DNA from: Bacteroides sp. UBA1317
GTDB taxonomy: Bacteria > Bacteroidota > Bacteroidia > Bacteroidales > Bacteroidaceae
Direction of reading: 5' to 3'
DNA: 44,432 bases
Assembly: GCA_002307035.1 (NCBI GenBank)
Contig: DBTL01000007.1
Span: 1 to 44,432, forward strand
Shown: positions 8,018 to 16,226 of the stretch, in pieces
How positions within the stretch are numbered: position 1 is the first letter of the stretch
How the letters are laid out: each line of letters begins with the position of its first letter
The notes under the pieces: model-generated
Told to the model about the DNA's origin: nothing
The model's input: the letters and a program-made list of their open reading frames with translations, nothing else
The model's database searches: none
Translations under genes and position numbers: made by a program

Positions 8018-9244
8018 ATGCGCTACAAACTATCTACTCCTTCACAACCAAAGGCTTCCATACAGCTTCCCGCATCCAAAAGCATTAGCAATCGGGCTCT
8101 TATTATTCATGCATTGGCTAAAGGAACAATCGTGCCGGGCAACTTGTCGGACTGTGACGATACGCAGGTAATGATTAAGGCGTTGACGGAAGGTAATGAG
8201 GTAATAGATATTATGGCAGCAGGTACTGCTATGCGATTCTTAACGGCTTACCTAAGCGTAACGCCGGGCACGCATACCATTACGGGGACAGCTCGCATGC
8301 AGCAACGTCCTATTCTCATATTGGTGAATGCGCTTCGGGAATTGGGAGCGCAAATTGAGTATGTGGATAACGAGGGGTATCCTCCTCTTCGCATCACGGG
8401 TTGCCGGCTATCGGCCAATGAGATTACACTAAAAGGAAATGTTAGTTCACAATATATTTCGGCTTTGTTGATGATTGGGCCTGCTTTGGAGCAAGGGCTT
8501 ACAGTTCATCTCACAGGCGATATCATTTCACGCCCGTACATTAATCTTACCCTGCAATTAATGAAAGATTTTGGTGCCGCGGCCGATTGGTGTTCAGACT
8601 GTAGCATCCGCGTGCAGCTTCAGCCTTATAAGGATATGCCGTTTACAGTGGAAAGCGATTGGAGCGCTGCTTCTTACTGGTATCAGATTGCCGCACTTTC
8701 ATCTACTGCCAAGATTGAGTTAAAAGGACTCTTCCGCAACAGTTATCAGGGTGACAGCCGAGGGACAGAGGTGTTTGCTAAACTAGGTATAGCAACTGAA
8801 TTTACAGATAGGGGCGTAACACTTCATAAAACGAGCTTTAAGGCTGAAAGGTTAGATGAGGATTTTATCGACATACCCGATTTGGCACAAACCTTTGTAG
8901 TTACTTGTGCACTGATGAACATTCCGTTTCGTTTCACGGGTCTGCAGAGTTTAAAGATTAAGGAGACCGACCGCATTGCGGCACTTATTGCCGAAATGGA
9001 AAAACTGGGTTACGTATTGCGGGATGAAGACAACTCCGTTTTACTATGGGATGGCGAGCGTTGCCAACCGCAAGAAGTGCCGGTGATCAAGACTTACGAA
9101 GATCACCGTATGGCGATGGCATTTGCTCCGGCCGTCATTTGCTTTCCACAAATACGTATTGACGAACCGAGCGTAGTTACAAAGTCATATCCCGGATATT
9201 GGGACGATTTACGTTCTGCCGGATTCTATATAGAACAAGATTAA
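8018..9244 (+). CDS. aroA: 3-phosphoshikimate 1-carboxyvinyltransferase (EPSP synthase)
   Basis: 408 residues from the ATG at 8018. It joins phosphoenolpyruvate to shikimate-3-phosphate, the sixth shikimate step, in the cytosol. Visible motifs: ASKSISNRAL (about 19-28, substrate-binding Lys and Ser), the core region GTAMRFLTAYLS where many EPSP synthases have GNAGTxxR, LKIKETDRI, and YEDHRMAMAF near the end. The GNAGT motif is altered here (MAAGTAMRF), as is common in Bacteroidetes enzymes. It stands alone, in front of a structured intergenic region. Confidence 0.95.
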   Translation: MRYKLSTPSQPKASIQLPASKSISNRALIIHALAKGTIVPGNLSDCDDTQVMIKALTEGNEVIDIMAAGTAMRFLTAYLSVTPGTHTITGTARMQQRPILILVNALRELGAQIEYVDNEGYPPLRITGCRLSANEITLKGNVSSQYISALLMIGPALEQGLTVHLTGDIISRPYINLTLQLMKDFGAAADWCSDCSIRVQLQPYKDMPFTVESDWSAASYWYQIAALSSTAKIELKGLFRNSYQGDSRGTEVFAKLGIATEFTDRGVTLHKTSFKAERLDEDFIDIPDLAQTFVVTCALMNIPFRFTGLQSLKIKETDRIAALIAEMEKLGYVLRDEDNSVLLWDGERCQPQEVPVIKTYEDHRMAMAFAPAVICFPQIRIDEPSVVTKSYPGYWDDLRSAGFYIEQD

Positions 9245-9283
9245 CTGCCTCTCTTACTTTGAAGCCAAAGTTTTCATACCTTT

Positions 9284-9355
9284 AAACCATTCGTTTCAAT
9301 ACGTAGAAACTTTTATTTTAAGGGAAGGAAACCATTCGTTTCCACGTATTGAAAC
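9284..9355. repeat. Intergenic direct and inverted repeat cluster
   Basis: AAACCATTCGTTTC occurs twice in direct orientation (9284-9297 and 9329-9342). GTTTCAATACGT (9293-9304) is the exact inverted copy of ACGTATTGAAAC (9344-9355), enough for a 12-bp stem with a 39-nt loop. A further short hairpin (GGCTT...AAGCC, about 9363-9392) follows. The cluster lies between the convergent ends of aroA and a lipoprotein gene, so it could stabilise or end transcripts, but it lacks a T run. Confidence 0.6.
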
Positions 9356-9424
9356 TAAATAGGGCTTTGTGTGTCCGTAGACATATGAAGCCTTTGTTGT
9401 AGGTTTTCCTATAACACCACGTCG

Positions 9425-10597
9425 CTACTTCTTGCGGGCTATTTGCAGATTCGATTGACGTGCATAGCCAATGCGGAAGTTCAATGGCTTAGGGTCAGCT
9501 TGTTCGTAAGCAGCACGTAGTTCGGGTTGCACATACTTGGCAAACATGGAGATGGGCTTCAAGAATGTGCCATAAAGAGTAACGTCCCATTCTTCGGGGT
9601 TATAGAAAGGCAATGGAATTCCCGAATCATCTTGCAGCACAGCCGATGAATGATCTAAAACCGCCTGACGAATGGCAGAGAAATAGGTGACGTGCATCAG
9701 GTAGGAAGCCGACTTGATGAAAGTTGCCGTAGTGGTTGCATCAAACTTATCAAGATAAGCCAATAAAGGTTTTTTGTGAGGAAAACCACCATTGCTCAAG
9801 TCTGTAGAAAGATAATAAAGCGTCTGTAGTTTCCTTGTTCCGCTACGAAAATACTTAAATTCCACCATACCTGTGCCACGAACGATGGGGCTACCATCTT
9901 CATTTGTATCTGCAATATTACCTTCATCGGTAATCTTCACGTTGCGGATGCTGACAATCTCTCTACCCGAGCGAACCATTAATACGGAGATAATAGGAAC
10001 GACACCATCTATTGTATCGTTGAAGAGTTCTTGTTTCATATCATCCGTACGGAAAAAGCTTAAGTTTAGAATATCTGATACCGCATTTTGATACAACCGA
10101 TAGGTCGCTGTTGAAGGCTTATCAACATTGATAGGACGGCCCGGACGTTCCAAGCCAATTAGAAAATAAGTATCCATCTCAGGGAAAAAAGTATTGGGGA
10201 AAAGATAATCGGGACCACCAAACGGGTAGAACAACGTATGGCAACGAGCATTAATATCGGCTAATTCGTTTTGCCTGAACGCCATCAACTTGGGAGCTGT
10301 TTGCTGAAAGGCATTCCAAATCTGATCCATATTGCGGGCATGCGTCTTCCATGCTTCAGTTTCCATTAAATCATAGAGTTTGCTGCTGTCGTTTTTCACC
10401 GGAAGTCCGGCTACAAATCGGGCCGCATTGTTCAATGCCTCATCGGGCACCGGCTTCACTTCGTTTGTTTCACTCGTATCGCTAACCACAGCAATGGGTT
10501 CCGCTACAGGCACAGCCTGTTTCTTTTTAGGCTCGCAGGATGCCAGACACATAGGCAACGCAACAGCCAACACTAAGTAGTTTAGTTTGATTTTCAT
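9425..10597 (-). CDS. Predicted lipoprotein of unknown function
   Basis: 390 residues. A lipoprotein signal ends in the lipobox LASC (Cys21), followed by a charged, Pro/Val-rich linker (EPKKKQAVPVAEPIAVV) and a globular domain from about residue 55. The product is therefore a membrane-anchored extracytoplasmic protein. I recognise no domain; conspicuous stretches are FYPFGGPDYLFPNTFFP and FYNPEEWDVTLYGTFLKP. It starts 9 bp after the stop of the amino-acid permease gene, so the two are very likely one operon. Confidence 0.75.
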   Translation of the reverse strand: MKIKLNYLVLAVALPMCLASCEPKKKQAVPVAEPIAVVSDTSETNEVKPVPDEALNNAARFVAGLPVKNDSSKLYDLMETEAWKTHARNMDQIWNAFQQTAPKLMAFRQNELADINARCHTLFYPFGGPDYLFPNTFFPEMDTYFLIGLERPGRPINVDKPSTATYRLYQNAVSDILNLSFFRTDDMKQELFNDTIDGVVPIISVLMVRSGREIVSIRNVKITDEGNIADTNEDGSPIVRGTGMVEFKYFRSGTRKLQTLYYLSTDLSNGGFPHKKPLLAYLDKFDATTTATFIKSASYLMHVTYFSAIRQAVLDHSSAVLQDDSGIPLPFYNPEEWDVTLYGTFLKPISMFAKYVQPELRAAYEQADPKPLNFRIGYARQSNLQIARKK

Positions 10598-10606
10598 ATA
10601 GAACGC

Positions 10607-11968
10607 TTATTTTTTATTTTTAGAATGAAGTACTAGTCTATTCAATAGATAAAGGCCCATACCGGTGAGCAGAGTTGCTAAACTCATCAGACTCATCCAC
10701 ATCGCTGATTGCTGATCATGGATAAAGGTATTTGTATAATCCTCGCACACCAGGTAAACGATGGACCAAAGAATGAGAACGATAAACACGCATGGCACAA
10801 CGGGGTAACCCCACGTGCGGTATGGACGCTCTGCTTGTGGAAAACGATGACGATGAACAAAGACGCCAATTACCGTAAGCAGGGCGAAAAATGAAAGCGT
10901 GATTCCCGTATATTTTGTAACTAACTCGAAAGAATCGGTAATAATGAGCAGCGCACTGATAACAAACTGCGCCCAGATAGCCACATAAGGCGTTCCTTTG
11001 GCTGATTTCTTTGATAAAGCACGCAGGATGTAAGTATCTTCGCCCATCACTTGTGAAACCCGCGGCCCCAAAAAGACCATGGAACTGATACTCGAAACCA
11101 GCAACAGAGCAATGAGCAACCCCATTACTCTTCCTCCGTTCAACCCAAAGATGTATTGTGCGGCAATGAGTCCTACTTCTACCTGCCCGGTCATTGCCGC
11201 AACAGGAGTTGAATAAAGAAAAACAGCATTGAGCAATAGATAAAGTAGCGTAACAATGAGGGTACTGATGAGCAATGAACGGGGAATGGTACGTTGAGGG
11301 TCACGAATCTCATTGGCCATGTAAGCCGAAGCATTCCAACCCGAATAGGCGTAGTAAACCCAGACGAGAGAAACAGCAAAACCGGTTGAAAACACGTCGG
11401 AGAAAGAAAACTCGGCAAGCGACGAAGTAATGCTTTGGGGAGCCGTGGGAAGAGAGAGACCGCAAACGATAAAGCCAAGTATGACAAGGACTTTAAAGAA
11501 GGTAAAAATGCGTTGTACGGTTCCACCCATTTTTACATCATAAGCATGGATCAGCGTCACCAAAAAGAGAACACAAAGTGCCACAGCCATGGGATGAAGC
11601 ACCGGAAACATTTTATAAAGGTAGGTACTCAGAGCCATGCAAGCCAATGCAACAGGAGCGGCAAAGCCAACAATAAATGATGCCCAGCCGGACATGAATC
11701 CAAGCATCGGGTGATAGATCTCACGCAGATAGTGATACTCTCCACCCGAACGAGGCATGGCAGCACCAAGTTCGCCGTAGACAAGCGCGCCACAAAGCGC
11801 TATTATTCCGCCCAATAGCCAAAGTAACATGATAGAAACAAAGTTTGTAGTTCCCATCAATTGAAAGCCTAGTGAGGTAAAGACACCTGTTCCAATCATA
11901 TTGGCTACTACAAAAGCAGAAGCAGTTACCAGTCCGAACTTATATGTGTTGCATTTGTTCTTAATCAT
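10607..11968 (-). CDS. APC-superfamily amino-acid permease
   Basis: 453 residues with about 12 membrane segments. The start GLVTASAFVVANMIGTGVF is the substrate/Na+-binding helix-1 motif of the APC superfamily. ALCGALVYGELGAAMPRSGG and the helix-6 region VSLVWVYYAYSGWNASAY also fit. It is an inner-membrane secondary transporter of amino acids or related amines; substrate and direction are not visible. It is followed after 9 bp by the lipoprotein gene and is divergent from the operon at 12038. Confidence 0.92.
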   Translation of the reverse strand: MIKNKCNTYKFGLVTASAFVVANMIGTGVFTSLGFQLMGTTNFVSIMLLWLLGGIIALCGALVYGELGAAMPRSGGEYHYLREIYHPMLGFMSGWASFIVGFAAPVALACMALSTYLYKMFPVLHPMAVALCVLFLVTLIHAYDVKMGGTVQRIFTFFKVLVILGFIVCGLSLPTAPQSITSSLAEFSFSDVFSTGFAVSLVWVYYAYSGWNASAYMANEIRDPQRTIPRSLLISTLIVTLLYLLLNAVFLYSTPVAAMTGQVEVGLIAAQYIFGLNGGRVMGLLIALLLVSSISSMVFLGPRVSQVMGEDTYILRALSKKSAKGTPYVAIWAQFVISALLIITDSFELVTKYTGITLSFFALLTVIGVFVHRHRFPQAERPYRTWGYPVVPCVFIVLILWSIVYLVCEDYTNTFIHDQQSAMWMSLMSLATLLTGMGLYLLNRLVLHSKNKK

Positions 11969-11989
11969 GTTTTCGCTTTATCAAAGGCA

Positions 11990-11997
11990 CAAAAATA
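11990..11997 (-). promoter_or_regulatory. -7 box of the permease-lipoprotein operon
   Basis: The reverse complement reads TATTTTTG (TAnnTTTG). Transcription from about 11983 leaves a 15-nt leader to the ATG at 11968. Confidence 0.5.
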
Positions 11998-12009
11998 CAA
12001 TTAAATAAG

Positions 12010-12017
12010 TAACTTTG
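12010..12017 (+). promoter_or_regulatory. -7 box of the 12038-13937 operon
   Basis: TAACTTTG matches TAnnTTTG. Transcription from about 12024 gives a 14-nt leader. It lies only 13 bp from the divergent box of the permease operon, so the two promoters share their upstream DNA. Confidence 0.55.
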
Positions 12018-12037
12018 CAGAAATTCCTAAATTAATT

Positions 12038-12454
12038 ATGTGGATACTTGTTATTGGCTTATTATTGCTTGCTGTCATAGCCTTGGCGCTAGGATACATA
12101 CGCAACAAAAGCTTACAGAAAAAGATAGATAAGGGAGAATTAAATGAGTTTCCCGAAGCAAAAGAGCTAGACGTAGAATGTTGTGGTCAACATGAAACGT
12201 GCGAGCGTGACAGTCTGTTGGCAGCCGTTAGCAAGAAAATAGAATACTACGATGATGAAGAGCTGGATGAGTATATTGGCAAAGAGTCCGACAAATATAC
12301 TTCTGAACAAGCAGACCAGTTTCGTGATGTATTCTATACGATGAAGGATGTCGATGTAGCCGGATGGGTACGCAGTTTGCAATTGAGAGGAGTCAACTTA
12401 CCTGATGAGCTTAAAGAAGAAATCTTCCTGATTATCGGGGAACGAAGAAACTAA
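12038..12454 (+). CDS. Small membrane-anchored conserved protein, unknown
   Basis: 138 residues. One N-terminal membrane helix (residues about 1-22), then a cytosolic-type acidic domain. CCGQHETCERD (about 48-58) places three Cys and one His close together, which could bind a metal or redox partner; this is inference. The C-terminal part (VAGWVRSLQLRGVNLPDELKEE) is amphipathic. First gene of a tight operon with an ABC-3 permease (6-bp gap), tsaE and an Imm17-like gene. No family recognised with confidence. Confidence 0.75.
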   Translation: MWILVIGLLLLAVIALALGYIRNKSLQKKIDKGELNEFPEAKELDVECCGQHETCERDSLLAAVSKKIEYYDDEELDEYIGKESDKYTSEQADQFRDVFYTMKDVDVAGWVRSLQLRGVNLPDELKEEIFLIIGERRN

Positions 12455-12460
12455 TACGAC

Positions 12461-13300
12461 ATGATGGATTTACTACAATATACATTCTTTCAACATGCAT
12501 TGCTCGGCAGTTTTCTGGCTAGTATTGCCTGCGGTATTATTGGCACCTACATCGTCACGCGGCGGTTGGTGTTCATCAGCGGAGGCATCACCCATGCTTC
12601 TTTCGGAGGCATCGGCATCGGACTGTTTGCCGGTATCTCTCCCATCCTGTCGGCAGCAGTCTTTTCGGTATTGTCGGCCTTTGGCGTAGAGTGGCTCAGC
12701 AAGCGTAAAGACATGAGAGAGGATTCAGCCATTGCCGTGCTCTGGACATTGGGTATGGCACTGGGCATCATGTTCAGCTTCCTCTCACCCGGTTTTGCGC
12801 CCGATCTCTCGGCCTATCTATTTGGTAATATACTTACCATAACGCAAACGGATATTCTTTTGTTGGCCGTACTTGCATTGGTGCTCATTCTTTTCTTCAC
12901 GCTATTTATCCACCCCATTATTCACGTAGCGTTCGACCGTGAGTTTGCTCGTTCGCAAGGTCTTCCGGTCGTTTTCTTGGAGTACATACTGATGATGTTT
13001 ATTGCCCTCACCATCGTGTCATGCCTACGCATGGTAGGTATCGTACTTGCCATCTCGCTACTCACCATCCCGCAAATGACAGCTAATCTGTTTACCTATA
13101 AGTTTAAACGAATTATCTGGTTCTCCATCGGTATCGGTTATCTGGGCTGTTTGGGTGGATTGTTCATCTCTTACTTTCTGAATGTGCCTTCGGGAGCTTC
13201 CATCATTTTCTTCTCCATCATCATCTATGCGATGTGCAAAGGAGGAAGAAGTCTTTTCTTCTCAATAACTAAAAGATTGGCAGATAAAAACAGTAAATAA
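12461..13300 (+). CDS. Metal ABC transporter permease (ABC-3 / ZnuB-MntB type)
   Basis: 279 residues with about eight membrane segments, the usual size of ABC-3 family permeases that import Zn2+, Mn2+ or chelated Fe. Family signatures are GTYIVTRRLVFISGGITHASFGG (split here: GTYIVTRRLVF and SGGITHASFGG, residues about 27-50) and RMVGIVLAISLLTIPQ near residue 190. No ATPase or substrate-binding protein gene is adjacent, so its partners must be encoded elsewhere. The start at 12461 carries a second Met; either may be used. It lies between a small anchored protein and tsaE with gaps of 6 and 8 bp. Confidence 0.92.
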   Translation: MMDLLQYTFFQHALLGSFLASIACGIIGTYIVTRRLVFISGGITHASFGGIGIGLFAGISPILSAAVFSVLSAFGVEWLSKRKDMREDSAIAVLWTLGMALGIMFSFLSPGFAPDLSAYLFGNILTITQTDILLLAVLALVLILFFTLFIHPIIHVAFDREFARSQGLPVVFLEYILMMFIALTIVSCLRMVGIVLAISLLTIPQMTANLFTYKFKRIIWFSIGIGYLGCLGGLFISYFLNVPSGASIIFFSIIIYAMCKGGRSLFFSITKRLADKNSK

Positions 13301-13308
13301 AAAATAGA

Positions 13309-13731
13309 ATGGAAATCAAAATTGAATCTTTAGACCAAATTCACGAAGCAGCTAAGAAGTTTATTGCTGCCATAGATGAGAATACTGTCTTTGCCCTCTA
13401 CGGCAAGATGGGTGCCGGAAAGACTACTTTCGTAAAAGCGATCTGCGAAGAACTGGGCGTAACCGACGTGATTAATTCTCCCACCTTTGCCATTGTGAAC
13501 GAATATCGTTCGGAAGAGACGGCCGAACTGATTTATCATTTCGACTTCTATCGCATCAATAAACTGGAAGAGGTTTATGATATGGGATACGAAGATTATT
13601 TTTATAGCGGTGCGCTTTGCTTCATCGAATGGCCGGAACTGGTAGAGGAATTATTACCGGGAAATACCATTAAAGTATCCATTGAGGAGCAAGAAGACGG
13701 GAGCAGAACGGTTACAATGAACCAATTATGA
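13309..13731 (+). CDS. tsaE: tRNA N6-threonylcarbamoyladenosine biosynthesis ATPase TsaE
   Basis: 140 residues, the standard size. TsaE is the P-loop ATPase that works with TsaB and TsaD to make t6A37 in ANN-decoding tRNAs. Walker A is GKMGAGKT (residues 32-39). INSPTFAIVNEY follows as the family switch-I-like region, and HFDFYRI and CFIEWPE are also typical. It overlaps the following small gene by 4 bp (ATGA). Confidence 0.95.
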   Translation: MEIKIESLDQIHEAAKKFIAAIDENTVFALYGKMGAGKTTFVKAICEELGVTDVINSPTFAIVNEYRSEETAELIYHFDFYRINKLEEVYDMGYEDYFYSGALCFIEWPELVEELLPGNTIKVSIEEQEDGSRTVTMNQL

Positions 13732-13937
13732 ATCCGCAGTACTTTGTTCAGGGAATTTTTGCTGTTGCAGGTATCGTTGCGATACTTGCAGCCGCACTCA
13801 ATTGGGATTGGTTCTTCAATGCGCAGAATGCCCAACTGATTGTACGCAATGTGGGCCGCAAGCGTGCCAGATTGTTTTACGGCGTACTGGGTATCATTCT
13901 CGTGGGCATGTCTCTTTTCTTTTTCTACAATAGCTGA
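13728..13937 (+). CDS. Imm17-like small membrane protein
   Basis: 69 residues with two membrane segments (about 7-25 and 48-66) around a basic middle (RNVGRKRARLFYG). The pattern (Phe-rich first helix, NWDWFFNAQNAQ, GRKRARLFYGVLG) resembles the family annotated as Imm17, which is named after predicted toxin-immunity loci. There is no toxin gene nearby, and it is translationally coupled to tsaE, so an immunity role is doubtful here. Its 3' end overlaps the convergent DUF58 gene by 13 bp. Confidence 0.75.
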   Translation: MNPQYFVQGIFAVAGIVAILAAALNWDWFFNAQNAQLIVRNVGRKRARLFYGVLGIILVGMSLFFFYNS

Positions 13938-15235
13938 AGATTCTTCATTTCAAGATATTTATTGATCACATCAATCGAGAGTTTATCCGGTGTGGTAAGC
14001 AATGCATAAATACCATTCTGCTTGAGAGTGGAGATGATAAGACGTTTTTCGAAAACAAACTTTTCGGCAATAACCCGATGATAATACTCTTCAGTACTTT
14101 GAGGTTGATCGGCAATAAACGTTTTCAATTCCATATCTTCAAAGATAACCACCAACAAACAATGCTGACGAGCGAGTTGGCGAAGATACGGAAGTTGCCT
14201 GTTCATACTGTTTAGACTATCGAAGTTGGTATATAGCACCAAGAAGCTACGTTTGCTGATGTGCTTACCCAAATGCACACAAAGTGAAGAAAAATCGGTC
14301 TCTCCAAAAGAAGTATCTTGCTTATAAAGGTTCTCGAGTAATCGTTGCAGTTGCCCGCTTTGTCGGGAAGCAGGCACAAAAGTATCAAATTCCTGATTGA
14401 AGGTGATCAATCCCGCTTTATCTTCTTTTCGCATGGCAACGTACGAAAGTACCAAGGAGGCATTGATGGAATAATCGAGTAACGTCATCCCGGCAAAAGC
14501 TTGCTGCATGATACGTCCTTTATCAATCACGCTGTATATTTGTTGCGAACGTTCATCCTGATACACATTCACCATCAGTTCATGACGTCTGGCACTGGCT
14601 TTCCAGTTAATCATGCGATAATCATCGCCCTTCACATACTCTTTTATCTGTTCAAACTCCGTATGTTGACCCACTCGTCTTAGCCGCTTTATGCCCAGTT
14701 CCGTCAAATTATTGCTCATAGCCATCAGTTCATACCGGCGAAGCATCAGAAAAGAAGGATAGACCTTTACCGTCTGCGGCTCTCCGCAAGTGAAGCGTCG
14801 TTCGATGAGTCCCAGACGCGTAGAAGCAAATACTCTGATGCGCCCGAAAACATATTCTCCTCTCCTGACAGGGCGTAGTTGATAACTAACCGTTTCGCTG
14901 CCACCTTTAGGCAAAAACAGAGGGAACGAAAGATCACGCAACTGAAAAATAAAAGGAACTTCGTCAATCAGGGTAAGACTTACAGCAAAGGCATAGCTGT
15001 TCTGAACAGTGATTCGTACGTCGTTCTCATCGCCATTGGAGAAACGCTCTGCACAATGCCTCGCGGCGCTAATGCCTCTGACCCGATAGAGCAATACTCC
15101 ATCTATCAACAGACAAAAGATAAATATGGCAAGCAGTAACTGTCCGGCTAGAAACAGGGAACCAAGCAGGTATCCGCCACCGAGTAGCAAGATGAGTAGC
15201 AGGGCAAAAAGATAAAAACGTTTTGTAAGAAACAT
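13925..15235 (-). CDS. DUF58 domain protein of the MoxR cluster
   Basis: 436 residues. Two membrane helices lie at about 8-48, then a beta-rich extracytoplasmic-type segment, then the DUF58 core with the signature EYVKGDDYRMINWKASAR (about 198-215), followed by a von Willebrand A-like region (YSVIDKGRIM, LVLYTNFDS). In other bacteria DUF58 proteins are encoded next to MoxR ATPases and act with them. The ATG overlaps the MoxR stop by one base, so the pair is coupled. Last gene of the leftward six-gene cluster. Confidence 0.93.
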   Translation of the reverse strand: MFLTKRFYLFALLLILLLGGGYLLGSLFLAGQLLLAIFIFCLLIDGVLLYRVRGISAARHCAERFSNGDENDVRITVQNSYAFAVSLTLIDEVPFIFQLRDLSFPLFLPKGGSETVSYQLRPVRRGEYVFGRIRVFASTRLGLIERRFTCGEPQTVKVYPSFLMLRRYELMAMSNNLTELGIKRLRRVGQHTEFEQIKEYVKGDDYRMINWKASARRHELMVNVYQDERSQQIYSVIDKGRIMQQAFAGMTLLDYSINASLVLSYVAMRKEDKAGLITFNQEFDTFVPASRQSGQLQRLLENLYKQDTSFGETDFSSLCVHLGKHISKRSFLVLYTNFDSLNSMNRQLPYLRQLARQHCLLVVIFEDMELKTFIADQPQSTEEYYHRVIAEKFVFEKRLIISTLKQNGIYALLTTPDKLSIDVINKYLEMKNLQLL

Positions 15236-16206
15236 TACTTGGGTACTTCTACTTTATCAATTAATCGTTGAGTGACTTTAACGGCAGAGTATCCTTCCAT
15301 TTCGGCCTCAGCAGTAAGTATCAGTCGGTGTTGTAGCACGTAAGGGGCAACAAATTTGATATCCTCGGGTGTAACAAAGTCGCGCTCTTGCAGAAGTGCA
15401 TACGCTTTAGCTGCCTGAAGCAACGCTACCGATGCACGCGGAGACGCACCCAGATAAACAGCCTTACTGGTGCGGGTTTGTTGTACAATCAGTGCAATAT
15501 ACTGTAGCAGGCTATGTTCGACAAATACTTCTTCTGCTTGCTTCCTCATTGCGAGCAATTCGCTACAAGTCAGAATAGGACGAATTTCATTCAGTTTGAC
15601 GAGCGATACATTGGAGTGATGGCGTTCCAGAATATGAATTTCTTCCTCCAAAGACGGGTAGTCCATGGTAATCTTCATCAAGAAACGGTCGAGCTGTGCC
15701 TCAGGCAACTTATACGTACCTTCCTGTTCCACCGGATTTTGCGTGGCAAGAATGATATACGGATCGCCCATTGGATAAGTGGAACCATCGATACTGATTT
15801 GACGCTCTTCCATTACTTCGAAAAGCGCTGATTGTGTTTTAGCCGGCGCGCGATTAATTTCATCCACCAATATCAGGTTGGCAAAAACCGGTCCGCGATG
15901 AAAATCGAACTCATTGGTTTTCATGTTAAACACTGTTGTACCCAGCACATCACTCGGCATCAAATCGGGCGTAAACTGAATGCGGCTGAAGTTGGCTTCA
16001 ATCAAACGAGCTGTCAGTTTGGCCAACAAGGTCTTGGCTACTCCCGGCACTCCTTCAATCAGCGCATGTCCATTTGCCAAGATAGTGGTCAACACCAAAT
16101 CGACTGTTCGCTCCTGCCCCACAATGACCGAAGCAATGCTTGCTTTCAATTCCTTTATCTTCTCATTGAAGAGAGTCAGGTCCGTTCGTGCTTCATTTTC
16201 TTCCAT
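15235..16206 (-). CDS. MoxR-family AAA+ ATPase
   Basis: 323 residues, the usual size. Walker A is GVPGVAKT (residues 52-59, with the Ala that MoxR proteins carry) and Walker B is LILVDEIN (about 111-118), followed by RAPAKTQSAL and sensor-1 ATQNP. MoxR ATPases act as chaperones that mature or activate partner proteins, often von Willebrand-domain proteins. It lies between DUF4350 (20-bp gap) and DUF58 (1-bp overlap). Confidence 0.95.
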   Translation of the reverse strand: MEENEARTDLTLFNEKIKELKASIASVIVGQERTVDLVLTTILANGHALIEGVPGVAKTLLAKLTARLIEANFSRIQFTPDLMPSDVLGTTVFNMKTNEFDFHRGPVFANLILVDEINRAPAKTQSALFEVMEERQISIDGSTYPMGDPYIILATQNPVEQEGTYKLPEAQLDRFLMKITMDYPSLEEEIHILERHHSNVSLVKLNEIRPILTCSELLAMRKQAEEVFVEHSLLQYIALIVQQTRTSKAVYLGASPRASVALLQAAKAYALLQERDFVTPEDIKFVAPYVLQHRLILTAEAEMEGYSAVKVTQRLIDKVEVPK

Positions 16207-16226
16207 ACGATATGATTTCTTTTAAT

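Noticed and set aside
13728..13937. Toxin-immunity locus
   Set aside because: The Imm17-like protein has no toxin, effector or secretion gene within the window; the context is tsaE and a metal permease.
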